From NCBI GenBank assembly GCA_007258455.2, contig VDFB02373365.1, positions 222,114,353 to 222,178,352 on the forward strand: a DNA stretch of 64,000 nt, written 5' to 3'. This stretch comes from Sequoia sempervirens. Lineage: Eukaryota; Streptophyta; Pinopsida; Cupressales; Cupressaceae. The position numbers and the translations under genes are program-made. Under the pieces are notes generated by a model that was given only the letters and a program-made list of their open reading frames with translations, was not told where the DNA came from and made no database searches. Of this stretch, positions 32,039-43,330 are shown piece by piece (position 1 is the first letter of the stretch; each line of letters begins with the position of its first letter).

Positions 32039-35000
32039 ATGGCGATGGTTAAGTACATGGGTTATGAATATGTGTTTGGTTTAACTTATGAGGGGCCTGA
32101 GATTGGCAACACTCAGATAGGGCTAGTTAACCTAGATGAAATAAGGAATAAATTTAACCAACCCAATCCTTCACCTATCATTGAGAGGGTAAGGGGTAGT
32201 GGATTAATTGAGGCTTCCGCATTCCCCATATTTGTGCAAAGTCCCAAATTAGTGTTGGAATGCATCAGGCATTACAATTCATAGACATGGGAGGTTAGAA
32301 TAGAGGACAATAGGCTGGTTCTGAAAATTCAGAGGTCTACTTTCGTGTCATGTTTGAGGACCCCAGAGAAGGAAGAATATTCACCAATGGACATGACCAA
32401 TTCTTAGATTGAAATCACTGCCAAAAAGGGAGTTTACAGGAATGTGATAGTGAAGAATTGGTTAGTTAAGCCCAAGAAGGGTAAATCTCAGTTGCCTCAA
32501 AACCTGCACATAAATCACCTAATAAATGAAGTAGTTGACATTGTTGTGTTGTTGCATAGGGTTAGGGGCAATGAGAATGCCCAAAACTTTGAGGAATGGA
32601 TGTACTTCTTTATCCAAATTATAATAAGTGGAGAACAATTTTTGGACTGGGCTGAGATCATTAGTAATCGTATACGTGACATGATGTCACTCTTTGTTCT
32701 GAACAAGTTCTTTTTCATGTCATCTTACTTAATATACACCCTTGTGAGTACTCAACCCTGGCCCGAATTAAGGCCAAGTGACCTACCGCCAGATAAAGTA
32801 CCAATCTATGATTACTTTGATAAGTTTCAACTTCATAAAAGTTTCTTTCATTTCAAGAGAATTGCTTATACTTTCACCATGAGGTTGGTCAAGGAATTGT
32901 AGGGGCGTCCAACAATAAGATTGTCTCCAGAGGCCATACAGTTTGTGAGTTTTTATGGTTGTCATTTTATCCAATTTCAAAGATTTTCTTATATAAGAGT
33001 GGGTGGATATGCAGGCTTTCCCATTAAACTTCCCAGATACCCTGAAGATAAATGGGTAGTCATTGAGGTCAGTAGGCAATTAGTTGATGTGAATAGAATA
33101 TGTGAAGACAAAAAGAGACTTACCACCAGTTTTCCATTTGGATTTGGTGCATACAACTGCCAATCCATGTCTGATGCCTTGAACATTGAGGTGGAGTTGT
33201 CTAAGTATAATATTCCCTCATATGATGAGCGTTTTCCTTTTGACCTAAAGGATTGTATAAAAAATAATATGAAATTAGGTCCTTCTTTCAATCACCACCC
33301 CAACCTTGAAGACTATTGGGCAGATTGTTTTGATGAATATGAGGTAAGAAGGAGAAGCTGGATGAGGTTGACGGTAGAACAAATTGTTATTTGTGACTTG
33401 AAGTGGGATTTAAGAGATGTTATTGAAGATGGGTTTGATATGATTGACCCAGTATATACTGAACTCATAGAAAGTAGGCCCATCCCAACCATGGACTAGA
33501 ACTTCAAGGAAAAATAAACTATTGAGGCGAGAACTGCCGATGTTTTGACTAGGACTAGAGAATGGGTAACTAAGAAGAAAAATGAATAGTCTTGCCCTTA
33601 TACCAGATCAAAGGATTCACGGGCTGCTAAAGGTACTTCCCAAGTATCTGCCAGTAGACAGTCAACCAAAAATGTCCCCTAGTCTTCAGCAACAGGTGCT
33701 CAGGGAAGTGGTGATGATGATCCACTAGACAGAAATGTGTACTCACAAACTTGTGGGAATGATATTTTTAATTTACCTATCTTGGAAAAAGGGAATGAAG
33801 GAGAAGAGGAGGAAGAAGGGTTAGAGAGGTTAAAAGTTGATTCCCATCCCTCTCAGGATGACTCACCTTTGCCAAGAGCAACCACGTCTGCAAAAGATAC
33901 TCCTTTAGTTACTCGAACTCTGTTTGCATCCCCAGGCTTCAAAGCAACTAAAGTTACAAAAAACCCAACATGGTTAGAAGATTAATTATCCCAAAAAAGG
34001 AAGGCCAAAAAATCAAGCTTGCTTAAGCAGGATATGGTAAGTCAGCTGCTACAGAAAATTGCAACTCCTAAGCCTAAGAAGCTGAAAACCACTGCCAGGC
34101 TTATAGATGATACTGGATCAGGAACACTTCAGCTAGAGATTGCACACCCATCTGTGTAGAAAGATGCTTCACTAGCAACAATAAGTGATTTTGAGGTGAA
34201 TAGGGTTGACCTTGGACCTCCTACTAGATATGGAGATGTTCAAATTTTCCAGGTTTCGGCAGCCAAAATGGTGGAAAGGTCAAAGAAAAATAAAGAAAGC
34301 AAGGATGAGTTGAAGGCTTAGGTTTGGAACTTGACTGCTTGTTTGAAATCCATTTTTGAGGTTGTTCCTCAACCCATTTCTCAACCAAAGGCTTCTATTG
34401 AATCTCTCACTATAGTTGGAAAATAAGCCCTAGCAAAAATAAAAAATGGTCAGAGTCTAAGCTGAGCCATAGAGGACTAGAGTGAGGCCATTATCAAGAA
34501 GGGAAGCCTTGTTATTTCTGAGTCTTTAAAATAGTTTTAAGAGGAAAATACTCTAAGAGCTACTTTGGGAGATGATATTATTGCCATTGAGAAGGAAGAG
34601 AAATTATGGATTAATTATCAGATTGAGTTGAAACTCTTGATGGGCTCAGATATGGAAAAGCTGGCCACTGATCAAATCATATCCAACACTTCAGATGCTC
34701 ACTTTCTATCATGGGATAAAGGAGTAGAATATAAATTGTAGGTTTCCAAGCAGAGTTTACAAAAAAATAAAGAGGTCATAAATGAGTGTGACATCATTTT
34801 AGACGAAGCATTGAACACTATGATAGCTCTTGGTTTGCTGCAGGATAAAAATGGGATCAAAGATAATGTGGACATTAGAAGCTTAACCACCAATTTACAA
34901 AAGATGGTTAAAGAAGCTCTTGATGTATCCACTCCTAATGTTGAATATTTACAGAAGCTAAGTGAATTACACATGGTATCATCTCAGGCCATTGATCATT

Positions 35001-35182
35001 TGAAATTTTGTGAACAATGCATATAAGTGACCAAAGATACCCATCTGACGTGGAAGGTGAGGATGGAAAATGTAGCTATCCCTCAACACAAAGGCCTGAA
35101 GCTTGTCTTGAAGACCTTCCAAGTGTGGCGGAAGAGACCTTTGGCGACCTAGGAGGCTGGAAATGAAGCGACACCGTTATAG
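32039..35182 (+). pseudogene. LTR-borne ORF, copy B (unrecognised family)
   Basis: From ATG 32039 to TAG 35180-35182 (1,048 codons including the stop) I could follow one reading frame with no indel shift, but about 19 internal stops. Blocks in order: YEGPEIGNTQIGLVNLDEIR; SPKLVLECIRHYN; FEEWMYFFIQIIISGEQFLD; FFMSSYLIYTLV; FIQFQRFSYIRVGGY; PNLEDYWADCFDEYEVRRR; an acidic GEEEEEGLERL linker; PKKLKTTARLIDD; VDLGPPTRYGD; ESKDELKA; then a helical C-terminus. In genomic RNA this copy would lie 3' of integrase, in the env position. No transmembrane segment or signal peptide is evident, so it does not look like an envelope protein. Function unknown. Confidence 0.82.
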
Positions 35183-35261
35183 TGACCTGTCTCTTCTTGA
35201 TTTCTTTTATGTGCTTTTTAATTAATGGGCTATGAACATGAAGAGGCGAAACTCATTCGCT

Positions 35262-35271
35262 TATTTAAAAG
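35262..35271 (+). promoter_or_regulatory. TATA-like box of the 3' LTR
   Basis: TATTTAAAAG, the same as at 24925-24934. It follows the U3 ORF by about 80 bp. Confidence 0.5.
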
Positions 35272-35794
35272 ATGTATTTGTTTTCAAAAATTCTCTCTAG
35301 ACATTGTTGAACAAAATTTTGCTTAGTACTATCGATTAATGAAATTACCATTATCTATGTGTGCAATTTGGTTGAGCTTAACTATTTCTTAAATCTTTGT
35401 GTTTAAGAATATATCTTGCATGTCTTATATTGGTATGAGAAGTGAAAATTTTACATTTGGTTTCATTTCTCATATGGTATTGAGTAGATGTTTTACCTCT
35501 GCTAATTAATTAGTCTTTTTGCTAATATTTTCTATTATTTCCCAAGCACCTGGTACTTGGAATTTTCTGATATTGGGTTTACCTTTCCTGCTTTCTGGTT
35601 AAAATAATACTTGGTGTTTACTTTCTTCGTTCTTTAAATTTGTTACAAATTTTGTGAGGGAGCTGTACCTTGTGAAAAATTTAGAGGATATTGATCTTGT
35701 TCAAAGCTAGATATTTAGAGATGTTGGTTAATTTCTTGGACTTTGTGAGGTGTCAATTTGTTAATTCTTGAAGGTGTAAATCTGTTAGCCAACA

Positions 35795-35799
35795 ATATG
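35795..35799. other. Target-site duplication, right (gypsy-2)
   Basis: ATATG, identical to 20271-20275. Confidence 0.92.
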
Positions 35800-37487
35800 T
35801 AAGTATCTAGATCTAAATTTTGATAAAATTTTGATTTGTAAGGATGAAGACAAGAGGATGATTAGGTCCGATTGAGATGTTTGGGATGGGGGATTAAAAT
35901 GAAGGAGACTAGATAGGATGATGTGATAGGTAAGTCCAAGTGATGTGAAGAATGGAAGAATAATTTGGATAGGGAAATGGTAATGAAGGAGACATGCCTA
36001 TGGTCAGTTAGACTATGAATAAAAAAATATTAGCTTCTGATCAAGGATATCTTTTGGGCACTATTGGATGTTGTTTGTTTTCTAGGACAAACTTAGGTGC
36101 AATTTTACAATTCTCATGCATAGTTTGATAGACAAGCGTAACTTTATAGATATTAAGTGCAGCTTGGTAGAGACATTTTGTTAGAGCATAGGCACAACTA
36201 TGTATAGCACATGCACAACTAGGGAGAACTTAGGTGCAACATTTTAGAGCACAATGCAATTTTATAGGTATAGTTGGATAGGAACAAATGCAACTATACA
36301 AAGTGCAGGCATAGATAAGTGTGACAAAAGCATAGTTCAATAGTTTAGACTTTGGAAAGAGACATGTTCACACAAGAAAACACATTGTCCAATTGACTTG
36401 AGTTTTTTAGGGTAAAATGGCTATTTTTTAACTATTAAAGCTGAGTGGCTTATCACTGGTTTAACACACGAAGAAACTTAAAGCACCTTATCACAATACT
36501 AAAATTAGTTAAGTGGGATTATAGACTTAATATGGACCCACTAGCCAAAGGCTAATACTTCAAATTGAGTGGATGACCTAGGTGTTGATGATGTTTTCTG
36601 TACAACAACAACTCAAACAAAATATGAAATCCTACCTCTCTTGAAAGGTAAATCTCTATCAACAAGCCTCAAGAGATAACCCAAAGGTCTTTGATGTCAG
36701 GTCTCTACAATGCATAAACAACTCAGTGAGAAAATGTGAAAATGTTGGTAATCACAATGGGACCTTACTACAAGCAAAATACTGAATCTCAACTTATCAG
36801 ATCTAACAATATGATGATACTTCAATCCTAGATCTAACACAATAATCAAAGAAATAGAAAAAATAAGGGTTTCAAAGAGATTTCTAAACTTAATACTAAA
36901 CCTAAGATTAACAATTAAAATTCCCATCACTCAAAATGGACCAATCCCTCAAAACTGATCTCTACTAGACTTAGATAACTCTGCAATCTTATAGAAAATA
37001 GTGCAATCTTCTAAGGTGTTTAATATTTTCAAATCATGAACATTCATTCAAAAAACCCTGTCACAATTGAAATGAACAAATCCTCACACTTGAACTAAGC
37101 ACAATGAATATGAAGTCCAGGATAACTTTGCAAAGCAATTAACAATCAGTTGGTTGCGAAAAGTATGGACTAATGGATTGCTACAACACTTCGAGTATTA
37201 AATCACAAACATTATTGAATCGAATCTAATCTAAATATTAACCTCCTCAAAGCAATTTTAAAGATGGAATAACAAGAACCATGCAAGACAAGAGAATACA
37301 AGTATGGCACCAAATCACAATGTCATTTCTTGCACTCAAATTGTCCACTGTAGCAACAATTCCAGCTTTCTGTTACAGTATTTTCTTAAGAATGTCTACT
37401 CACTATCTTGCCCTACTTAATTCGCTTCTAACTATTTTTCTCTATTCTACTTCTATCTTCTAACCCTTACAAGTGAGGCGAAATGCC
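35800..37487. other. No gene; contains GTGCAACT-rich stretch
   Basis: Host sequence resumes after gypsy-2. At 36100-36330 short words such as TAGGTGCAA, GCACAACTA and AGTGCAGGCATAG recur, resembling 44400-45400. The rest (36400-37487) has no recognisable domain and may include the R/U5 part of an LTR belonging to ORF copy C. Confidence 0.35.
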
Positions 37488-37497
37488 TAATATATAG
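37488..37497 (-). promoter_or_regulatory. TATA-like box downstream of ORF copy C
   Basis: The minus strand reads CTATATATTA followed by GGCATTTCGCCTC. In gypsy-2 the TATA box likewise follows the U3 ORF, next to a related AACTCATTCGC word. Suggestive only. Confidence 0.3.
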
Positions 37498-37729
37498 AAT
37501 CCCCCCAGAAAAACCTGTCGGCCCAACAAGAGTTTTGCAACATTAATTAGTCACCACCAGTCGACCAAGAGAAAGTAAAAATGGAACAAAGGAATGAATT
37601 AAATGCATGAACTACACCCAGGTCATCTCGAGATTCCCAATGTAACTTGGACCAATGCAGGGCGTGATAATGGGGAAGCACAAATCTCGATGCAGTTCGA
37701 CATTAACTGCCTTCCCCTTTGTCTTTATT

Positions 37730-40700
37730 CTAATCTAGCCTTTCATGGAATTTCAAGAGCACCTCATCCAAGTCGTCCATAGGTGGTAATGGAAAAACCA
37801 TAAGTCATCTTTCAATTGATGCAATCTCCTCCCTTGATTGTTTTACTGACCTATCCCAATCCACCTTATATGTTAGGTATTTGTCAATGACGACAATGTA
37901 TGTGGCTGCATCATCTAACTGATGCTCAGAAATGAAATCATCATTAATTGGGGCATAAAAATCATGCCACCACTTTCTCAACTATTCCAAACTCAAATAC
38001 TTGGGCACGATCTTCCTTCTTCCTGTCATAATTTCAAAGAAGGCAATGGAGCCATTATAAACACCGGCTAGGGTATCATCAATCTGCCTCCTTTGTTTGT
38101 AAATTTTCCTCAACACTTTCTGCCTAATCTGCAATGCCTCATACCACTCCCATGGTTCGGAAGCTCTGGAGGAAGGAATAATTCCATCACTTACCAATTT
38201 ATCCCTGGTATATTCCATGATAGTTCTGGTTTTTTGCAGAAGGAGATCCGTGTCTTCCTTATCTTGTGCCAACACCGCTTTCAACCAATCAGTTGCCCTT
38301 GTAGCATCCTTCCCAGTTGACAGAATCTCCTTAATGGCCTCATTACCTTTAGTCCACACCCCTTGCAACCAACTTGCTGTGGAAAGATTGGAAGCCTTCA
38401 TCTTTTCAAGCTCGGTAATGGTCTCCTTAGGCAAAGGATTCGCAACAGAAATTGAAGGGTTAATGGATTGCAGGGGCTTCATTAATTCCTCCAAGCATTT
38501 CCTAATATTTTCATTCTCTTTCTTCAACTCATGCTTGGTATTCATTTCCTTCCTCAGCCTACCCATGATGACTGCACTAGAACCCTCATAATCTTCAATA
38601 TCCCGTTCCATAGAAGTAGGCCCCAAGTTGAAATTCTGCACATTATAATCTTTTCCAGCCACATCATCTCTATTGTTATCTGGAGCAGGGGTTACAATGT
38701 TAACAACCCTATCATGAGCTTCATCTCTTTCAATCCTTGAGATCACCCTAGCCTTCTTCTTACCTTTGTCTTTTCCAATCTTGGCTAGTAGTGCATCCCA
38801 ATTCGGTGGACTATCTTCCACAACAACTTGTTTTCTCCTTATCTCCTTGTCCAACCAACCAGGGACAGTGGATTCCAATTGCACCTCACTTAGTTTCTCC
38901 TCTTCTTGTTGACCTTTAGGTGCTTCCTCACTCACATTCTACTTCTCAGGAGTTTCATCTGTCTTACTTTCTTCCTCTTCAACATGTTCATCCTTATGCT
39001 CGGGTGATGGGACTTTTACTGTTTCTTCTTCACTTAGAGGGACTTCTTCAGTTCTAACAGGGGAATCCGCATATGCAACCAAAGGGGACTGCATTATCTT
39101 TTCAATTTCTACCTCTACACTATGAAGATCACCCTCATGAAATTCTTCTCCCTCAGCATTCGGATGATCTTCAGCATCTTCTGACTCACCTGGTTTGTTT
39201 TGAACTTTGTGAGCGGAAGGCACACCATCATGTTGCTCATCATGAGAAACCACTGGAGGGAGATCAACCTTAGGCACACTGTCCTTGGGAGAAGGAGTCC
39301 TAGACCTCCTTGTATGTACCTTAGACTTCTCCTCTAAACTTTCAACATTTACCATTGGTGGGGCAACTTCTTCCTCCCCAACCTTGGAGCTTGCCTTCTC
39401 TGACAATTTTATGATTCTTCTCCTCTTAGGAACCGACACATCAACTTTAAGACCCTAATTTTTAGTCTCTTTCTGCTCAAACTTCCTAGTCCTTGTCCTC
39501 TTCTTGGCCTTTGGCTTTCTCTATTTTTCTGCTTCCCGGGCCTCTGTTTCTTGAACACCTTTTATCTTTATTTTGAAAGGAGAATCCAACTTACCCTTTC
39601 CCTTAGGATCTTGCTTAGTAGATTCTTCAGAGGTGGAGTGGGGATCCAAATCTCCCATTAGCGCATAGGTGCACTGTACACCATCATTTTCCAGCTCCCA
39701 TAGCTTATGCTTTAGCCACATCCTAGTGAATTTGATAACTGGATCCACTAGTTGTTTCAATTCTATCTTTTCCTCTAACCAATCCACATCACCAATTGGT
39801 CTGTCTTTTATTGCCTCATAAGCATGATCCTGGATCAAGTTTCCATCGTCTTCCAATTAATCAGGAACTGCATTTACATTATACAATCGAACTGACTCAA
39901 CTGGAAGCCATGAGAATTTATTCTTTTTGACTTCAAATTCATCACTGCAGTTGGCCCAGTAGTCCTCCAAATTCACCTTATGGCTATACTCTTTGCTGGC
40001 CTTCTTTTGAGCTTCTCCTGTAATATCAAATCTGGACCTCTTGGAGTGGAAAGACAAGCCAAGAGTACTCATTTCTTCTTCTGAAGCTTGGGAAGAACCA
40101 ATGGAAGGACAAGCCTCTCCAGTACCAATCCTCAAGGGGAAGTCTCCACCAAATCCAGTCTTATGCTTGTCCCTCTTGACAATGGCATCAAAGTCACAGA
40201 TCTACCTAGTGACCTACAACAGTAGAATGTGATCGGTAGGGTATCTTGGAAGTCTGTATGGAGCTCTCTGGCAACCATCAATATGAATGTAGGAGAAAGT
40301 TGGGAACTGAATAAACCATTCCCCATATTTCTTGATGAGTTCTTTTGCTTGATCCGAAATCCTGACATGTTTTGCACCCTGGAGCAATCTAGTGATATGC
40401 ATGGTGAATGCATCATTCACCCTCCTATAGTTCAAACCTCCCAAGTGCAATTGAGGATAAACCTCATAGATGATATTCTGTCCAAATAATCCCCTTGTGC
40501 TCAATCCTTTGTAGGGGTGGAATCTTGCAAGTGCATAGACCAAATATGAGGTCATTGTGAAGGTCTTTGTTTGCAACACATTGGACAACTGCTCATGGAT
40601 TACTTGGCTAATGACCCCTGCCCAATGGTAGTCGGTCTTCTCTTGCTCCATCCTCACAATCACATGGAACATCCAATTCTCAAACGTACCGGTATTCTTT

Positions 40701-41284
40701 AATCTAACCACCCTGCTAAGAAGAGTGATGGCGTCATAATATTCCTTCTTGAACTTAATCCTGAAAAGCTGTTTGGGCAGTTTGGAATAATGAGACTTGG
40801 GATTCTCCAGCCAAGAATTGATAAATTGTTGTGACTTCATAGTCTTCTCATCGTAGAACTCCTAAGCTACCCCCATGTTGAATCCCACCACATGAGATCT
40901 GTTTGGCATATCAAAAGTTTGGGCAATGGAAACATGGTTGAGATTTGCTACAACCCTCCCCTAAGGACCAATAATTCTTTGTGTGTCCTGATCATAGTGC
41001 CTGGCACACTCGAGGACCAGCTCATAACAATACACCATGGAAGGGAAGCCAGTTACATGGGACAAGCCTGATTCCATCATCCTTCTAGCCACCAAAGGAG
41101 AATCCTCTGCCGCCATCCTTCCTTTAAATTCTTCATAATCCCATGATCCGACATTTGTATTAGTCACCTCTGACCAAAATGAAGTGATTTTACTCTCAGG
41201 GATCTTGCTCTTAATGTCCATTTTAATCCTTTCTGCATCAGTCATTGAGGATCCTTCCACTGTCCTGCTTGATTCAACCTGCAC
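37730..41284 (-). pseudogene. Long decayed ORF, copy C of the LTR-ORF family
   Basis: One minus-strand frame of about 1,185 codons with no indel shift, interrupted by about ten stops, nearly all TAG or TAA. The first ATG is near 41245; a GTGCAG acceptor-like site lies just before 41284. Blocks matching copies A, B and D: YELVLECARHYDQDTQ; FENWMFHVIVRMEQEK; YHWAGVISQVIHEQL; FTMTSYLVYALA; WFIQFPTFSYIHIDG with LPRYPTD; NLEDYWANCSDEFEVKKN. A long acidic, Pro/Ser-rich linker (39439-38940, KRRRIIKL at its start) follows, then VPGWLDKEIRRKQ, GKKKARVISR, NFNLGPTSMERD and a helical C-terminus. The Lys/Arg patches could be nuclear signals. Function unknown. Confidence 0.82.
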
Positions 41285-43330
41285 TCAACATGAAAATAAT
41301 AGTAAAAACCACAGGAAGGAAACGTTAATCCACAAGAACACCTTTAGAATAAACCTCTTACAATCAAGGTGTTATTAAAAATCATATAAAATTCTCTTGA
41401 TAAACTTTGGGTTTCAGAGCCATCCGGGGAATCTAAGCCAGAGAGGAATTTCGAGAAATTCTGGGCCAGACGGATTCTAGCGAAATAATCATGAACACAC
41501 CTACTAACAATTAAATCCGATCGTTAACAATCAATAAACCACATTGGAAATCATAAAATAGGATGAACAAATCATAAAATGCATTGAAAATCACTAACAC
41601 ATCATGCTACCCCATATTCCATTATATTCCATTAAACTTTGGGAAAATCCACCAGAGACGGATTTCTACGGAGGCAGAGACACTTCACAAAATCCAAAAA
41701 AAATAGGGAACCAAGGACTTCGGGAAAATCCGCCGTCAGCGGAAATCCGCGGAATCGTCTCAGCTCGCCAAAAGTTTGTCATCTCGCCGAGAAGTCTTGG
41801 CGAGTTCCGTGAGGTCACACCGAAGGTGGATGTCATCGGATGACGTTTCGCTAAAATTAGGTGGTTTTGGTGTAACATCTCACCGATGAGGGGAGTCTGA
41901 TTGAAGCAAATGGATGCTTTAGCGATAGGTTTTGAATTCGGCTAGAGGTCTTGTCGACTGTGTAATGTTTCGCCGACATGGAGTCTCATTGGTATAACCT
42001 CTGGCAAACAACATGTGATCTTTCCAAAAGAAGATCCGAGCTCACCAAGAAAGGAAGGCTTCGTCATGAAGTCTCAGCGACCGTTGGTAGTCTTAGCGAA
42101 AGCAAAGGTGTTGAAAAGAGTTGTGAGCTCATGGAAAGGTCTCACCGACCAAGCAAGGTCTCCCTGACTGAAATGAAGGGAGCTCAATGAGAGCGGAATG
42201 TGCTTGGTGAAAGGTCTCGCCGAAGGATGAAGGTCCCAACGATGGAAAAGAACATCGGTATGAATAATGGATTCCACTATGACCTCTTGCCGATGAATGT
42301 TTGTCTTGCCGACGGTGTATACGATAGTGATAATTTTATTGCCCCTCACCAAATTTTGGGAAAATCCACCAGAGATGGATTATCCCGAAGGAACGAGAAA
42401 TCCCGGATTGAGGCCAAAAGCTAGATTGTGACATGAAATCACAATTTCACACAACATCTCATTAATCATGAATTTCAACGATTTAAGCTTAGGGAAAGTT
42501 ATGCATGGACCTTCAAAAGATTTTCTTTGTGTTCTAGGCCCATTTGATAGAAAATTAAAGATGAATGGCAATGCCCTAGGTTTAAACCCTATACATCTGC
42601 CATTAACACATAGGAAAACCTATGACTTAGGTAATTCAAATGTCGACACCATACTAGGGGAAAAAATCATGATTCTCAAGTAAGTTCAGCAAAATGCAAA
42701 CAGACCAACAAACTTAGAAATTACTTGGGAGATCATAAATTAATCAATGCTACGCAACCTTAGTCATGAAGTGATCAAATATTCAGGAATTCAATTCCAA
42801 GAAGCTCTTATAACATCAACGCGCTATCCATAATCATGAATTCAAAGCAAAGCAATCAAACACATACCATCATAAAGTGGGAATCGATCCCAGAATCAAC
42901 AAATGCGAAGAGAATGGTGTCCAGGAAGAACAGGGGCAAGAATGCGCAAGAAATCGCCACTAAATTGATCAATTCAAGCCCAAATGTCCCAAATCTAATC
43001 AAAATCTCGAAGAACCAACTTTAAGGATGCAGTCCTCAACTCAAACGATGGCAAATAATAAGCATGATGGCACAAAAGATCTTGAAAATCAAGTTAAATA
43101 CATCCTTCAAAGCACTCACGAAGTCATTAATGCAATCGATAAGATAGTTAGAGAACCTGGGAATCTGACAATAGGGTGGAATCTGGGAAAATCTGGCCCA
43201 CGCGGAAATCCTCGAATACCGAAAATCACCAAACAATAGGGTCCAGCCGAGTCCAAGCGGGATCCGGGAAAATCTGACCAGGGTGGAAAATCCTGAATCT
43301 GAGTAAAAGCCCAAAATTTATCTAGAACTT
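41285..43330. other. No gene; two families of short dispersed motifs upstream of copy C
   Basis: At 41750-42320 the word GTCTCGCCGA and variants (GTCTCACCGA, CTTGCCGA, GTCTCAGCGA) recur about ten times. At 41400-43290 a second motif, GGGAAAATCCACCAGAGA with GGATT/GGAAATCC after it, recurs at about 41640, 41715, 42358, 43187 and 43267. Neither is coding. They may be decayed LTR U3 repeats upstream of copy C. Confidence 0.5.

Larger units (their letters stand above)
20276..35794 (+). mobile_element. Complete Ty3/gypsy element with giant ORF-bearing LTRs (gypsy-2)
   Basis: The element is 15,519 bp long and flanked by perfect ATATG duplications. The 5' LTR (20276-25456) and 3' LTR (31413-35794) both start TGTTACCATTG and end with CCAACA or CCAATA. 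The 5' LTR is 5,181 bp only because of a 783-bp insertion with a 4-bp duplication; without these it is 4,394 bp against 4,382 bp for the 3' LTR. Inside are a PBS (25463-25480), gag, protease, an RNase H placed before RT, RT with a degenerate gRNH, and integrase. Each LTR carries the decayed ORF of an unrecognised protein family in U3. All genes are broken by stops and frameshifts. Confidence 0.93.
31413..35794 (+). repeat. 3' LTR of gypsy-2 (giant, without insertion)
   Basis: 4,382 bp, TGTTACCATTG to TTAGCCAACA, followed by ATATG. It carries ORF copy B and the TATTTAAAAG box at 35262. It is the cleanest copy for defining the LTR. Confidence 0.93.

Noticed and set aside
32039..35182. TAG read as glutamine (stop-codon recoding) in the LTR ORF
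   Set aside because: TAA and TGA stops occur too, other genes in the window decay the same way, and frameshifts are present in copies A and D. C-to-T decay is the simpler explanation.
32039..35182. LTR ORF as an envelope protein
   Set aside because: The position fits, but no signal peptide or transmembrane segment is visible, and the charged coiled-coil C-terminus is unlike an envelope glycoprotein.
36743..41300. TGTTGG at 36743 as the end of a minus-strand giant LTR containing copy C
   Set aside because: The adjacent sequence shows no primer binding site, and I found no matching 5-bp duplication on the right side, so the boundary is not claimed.
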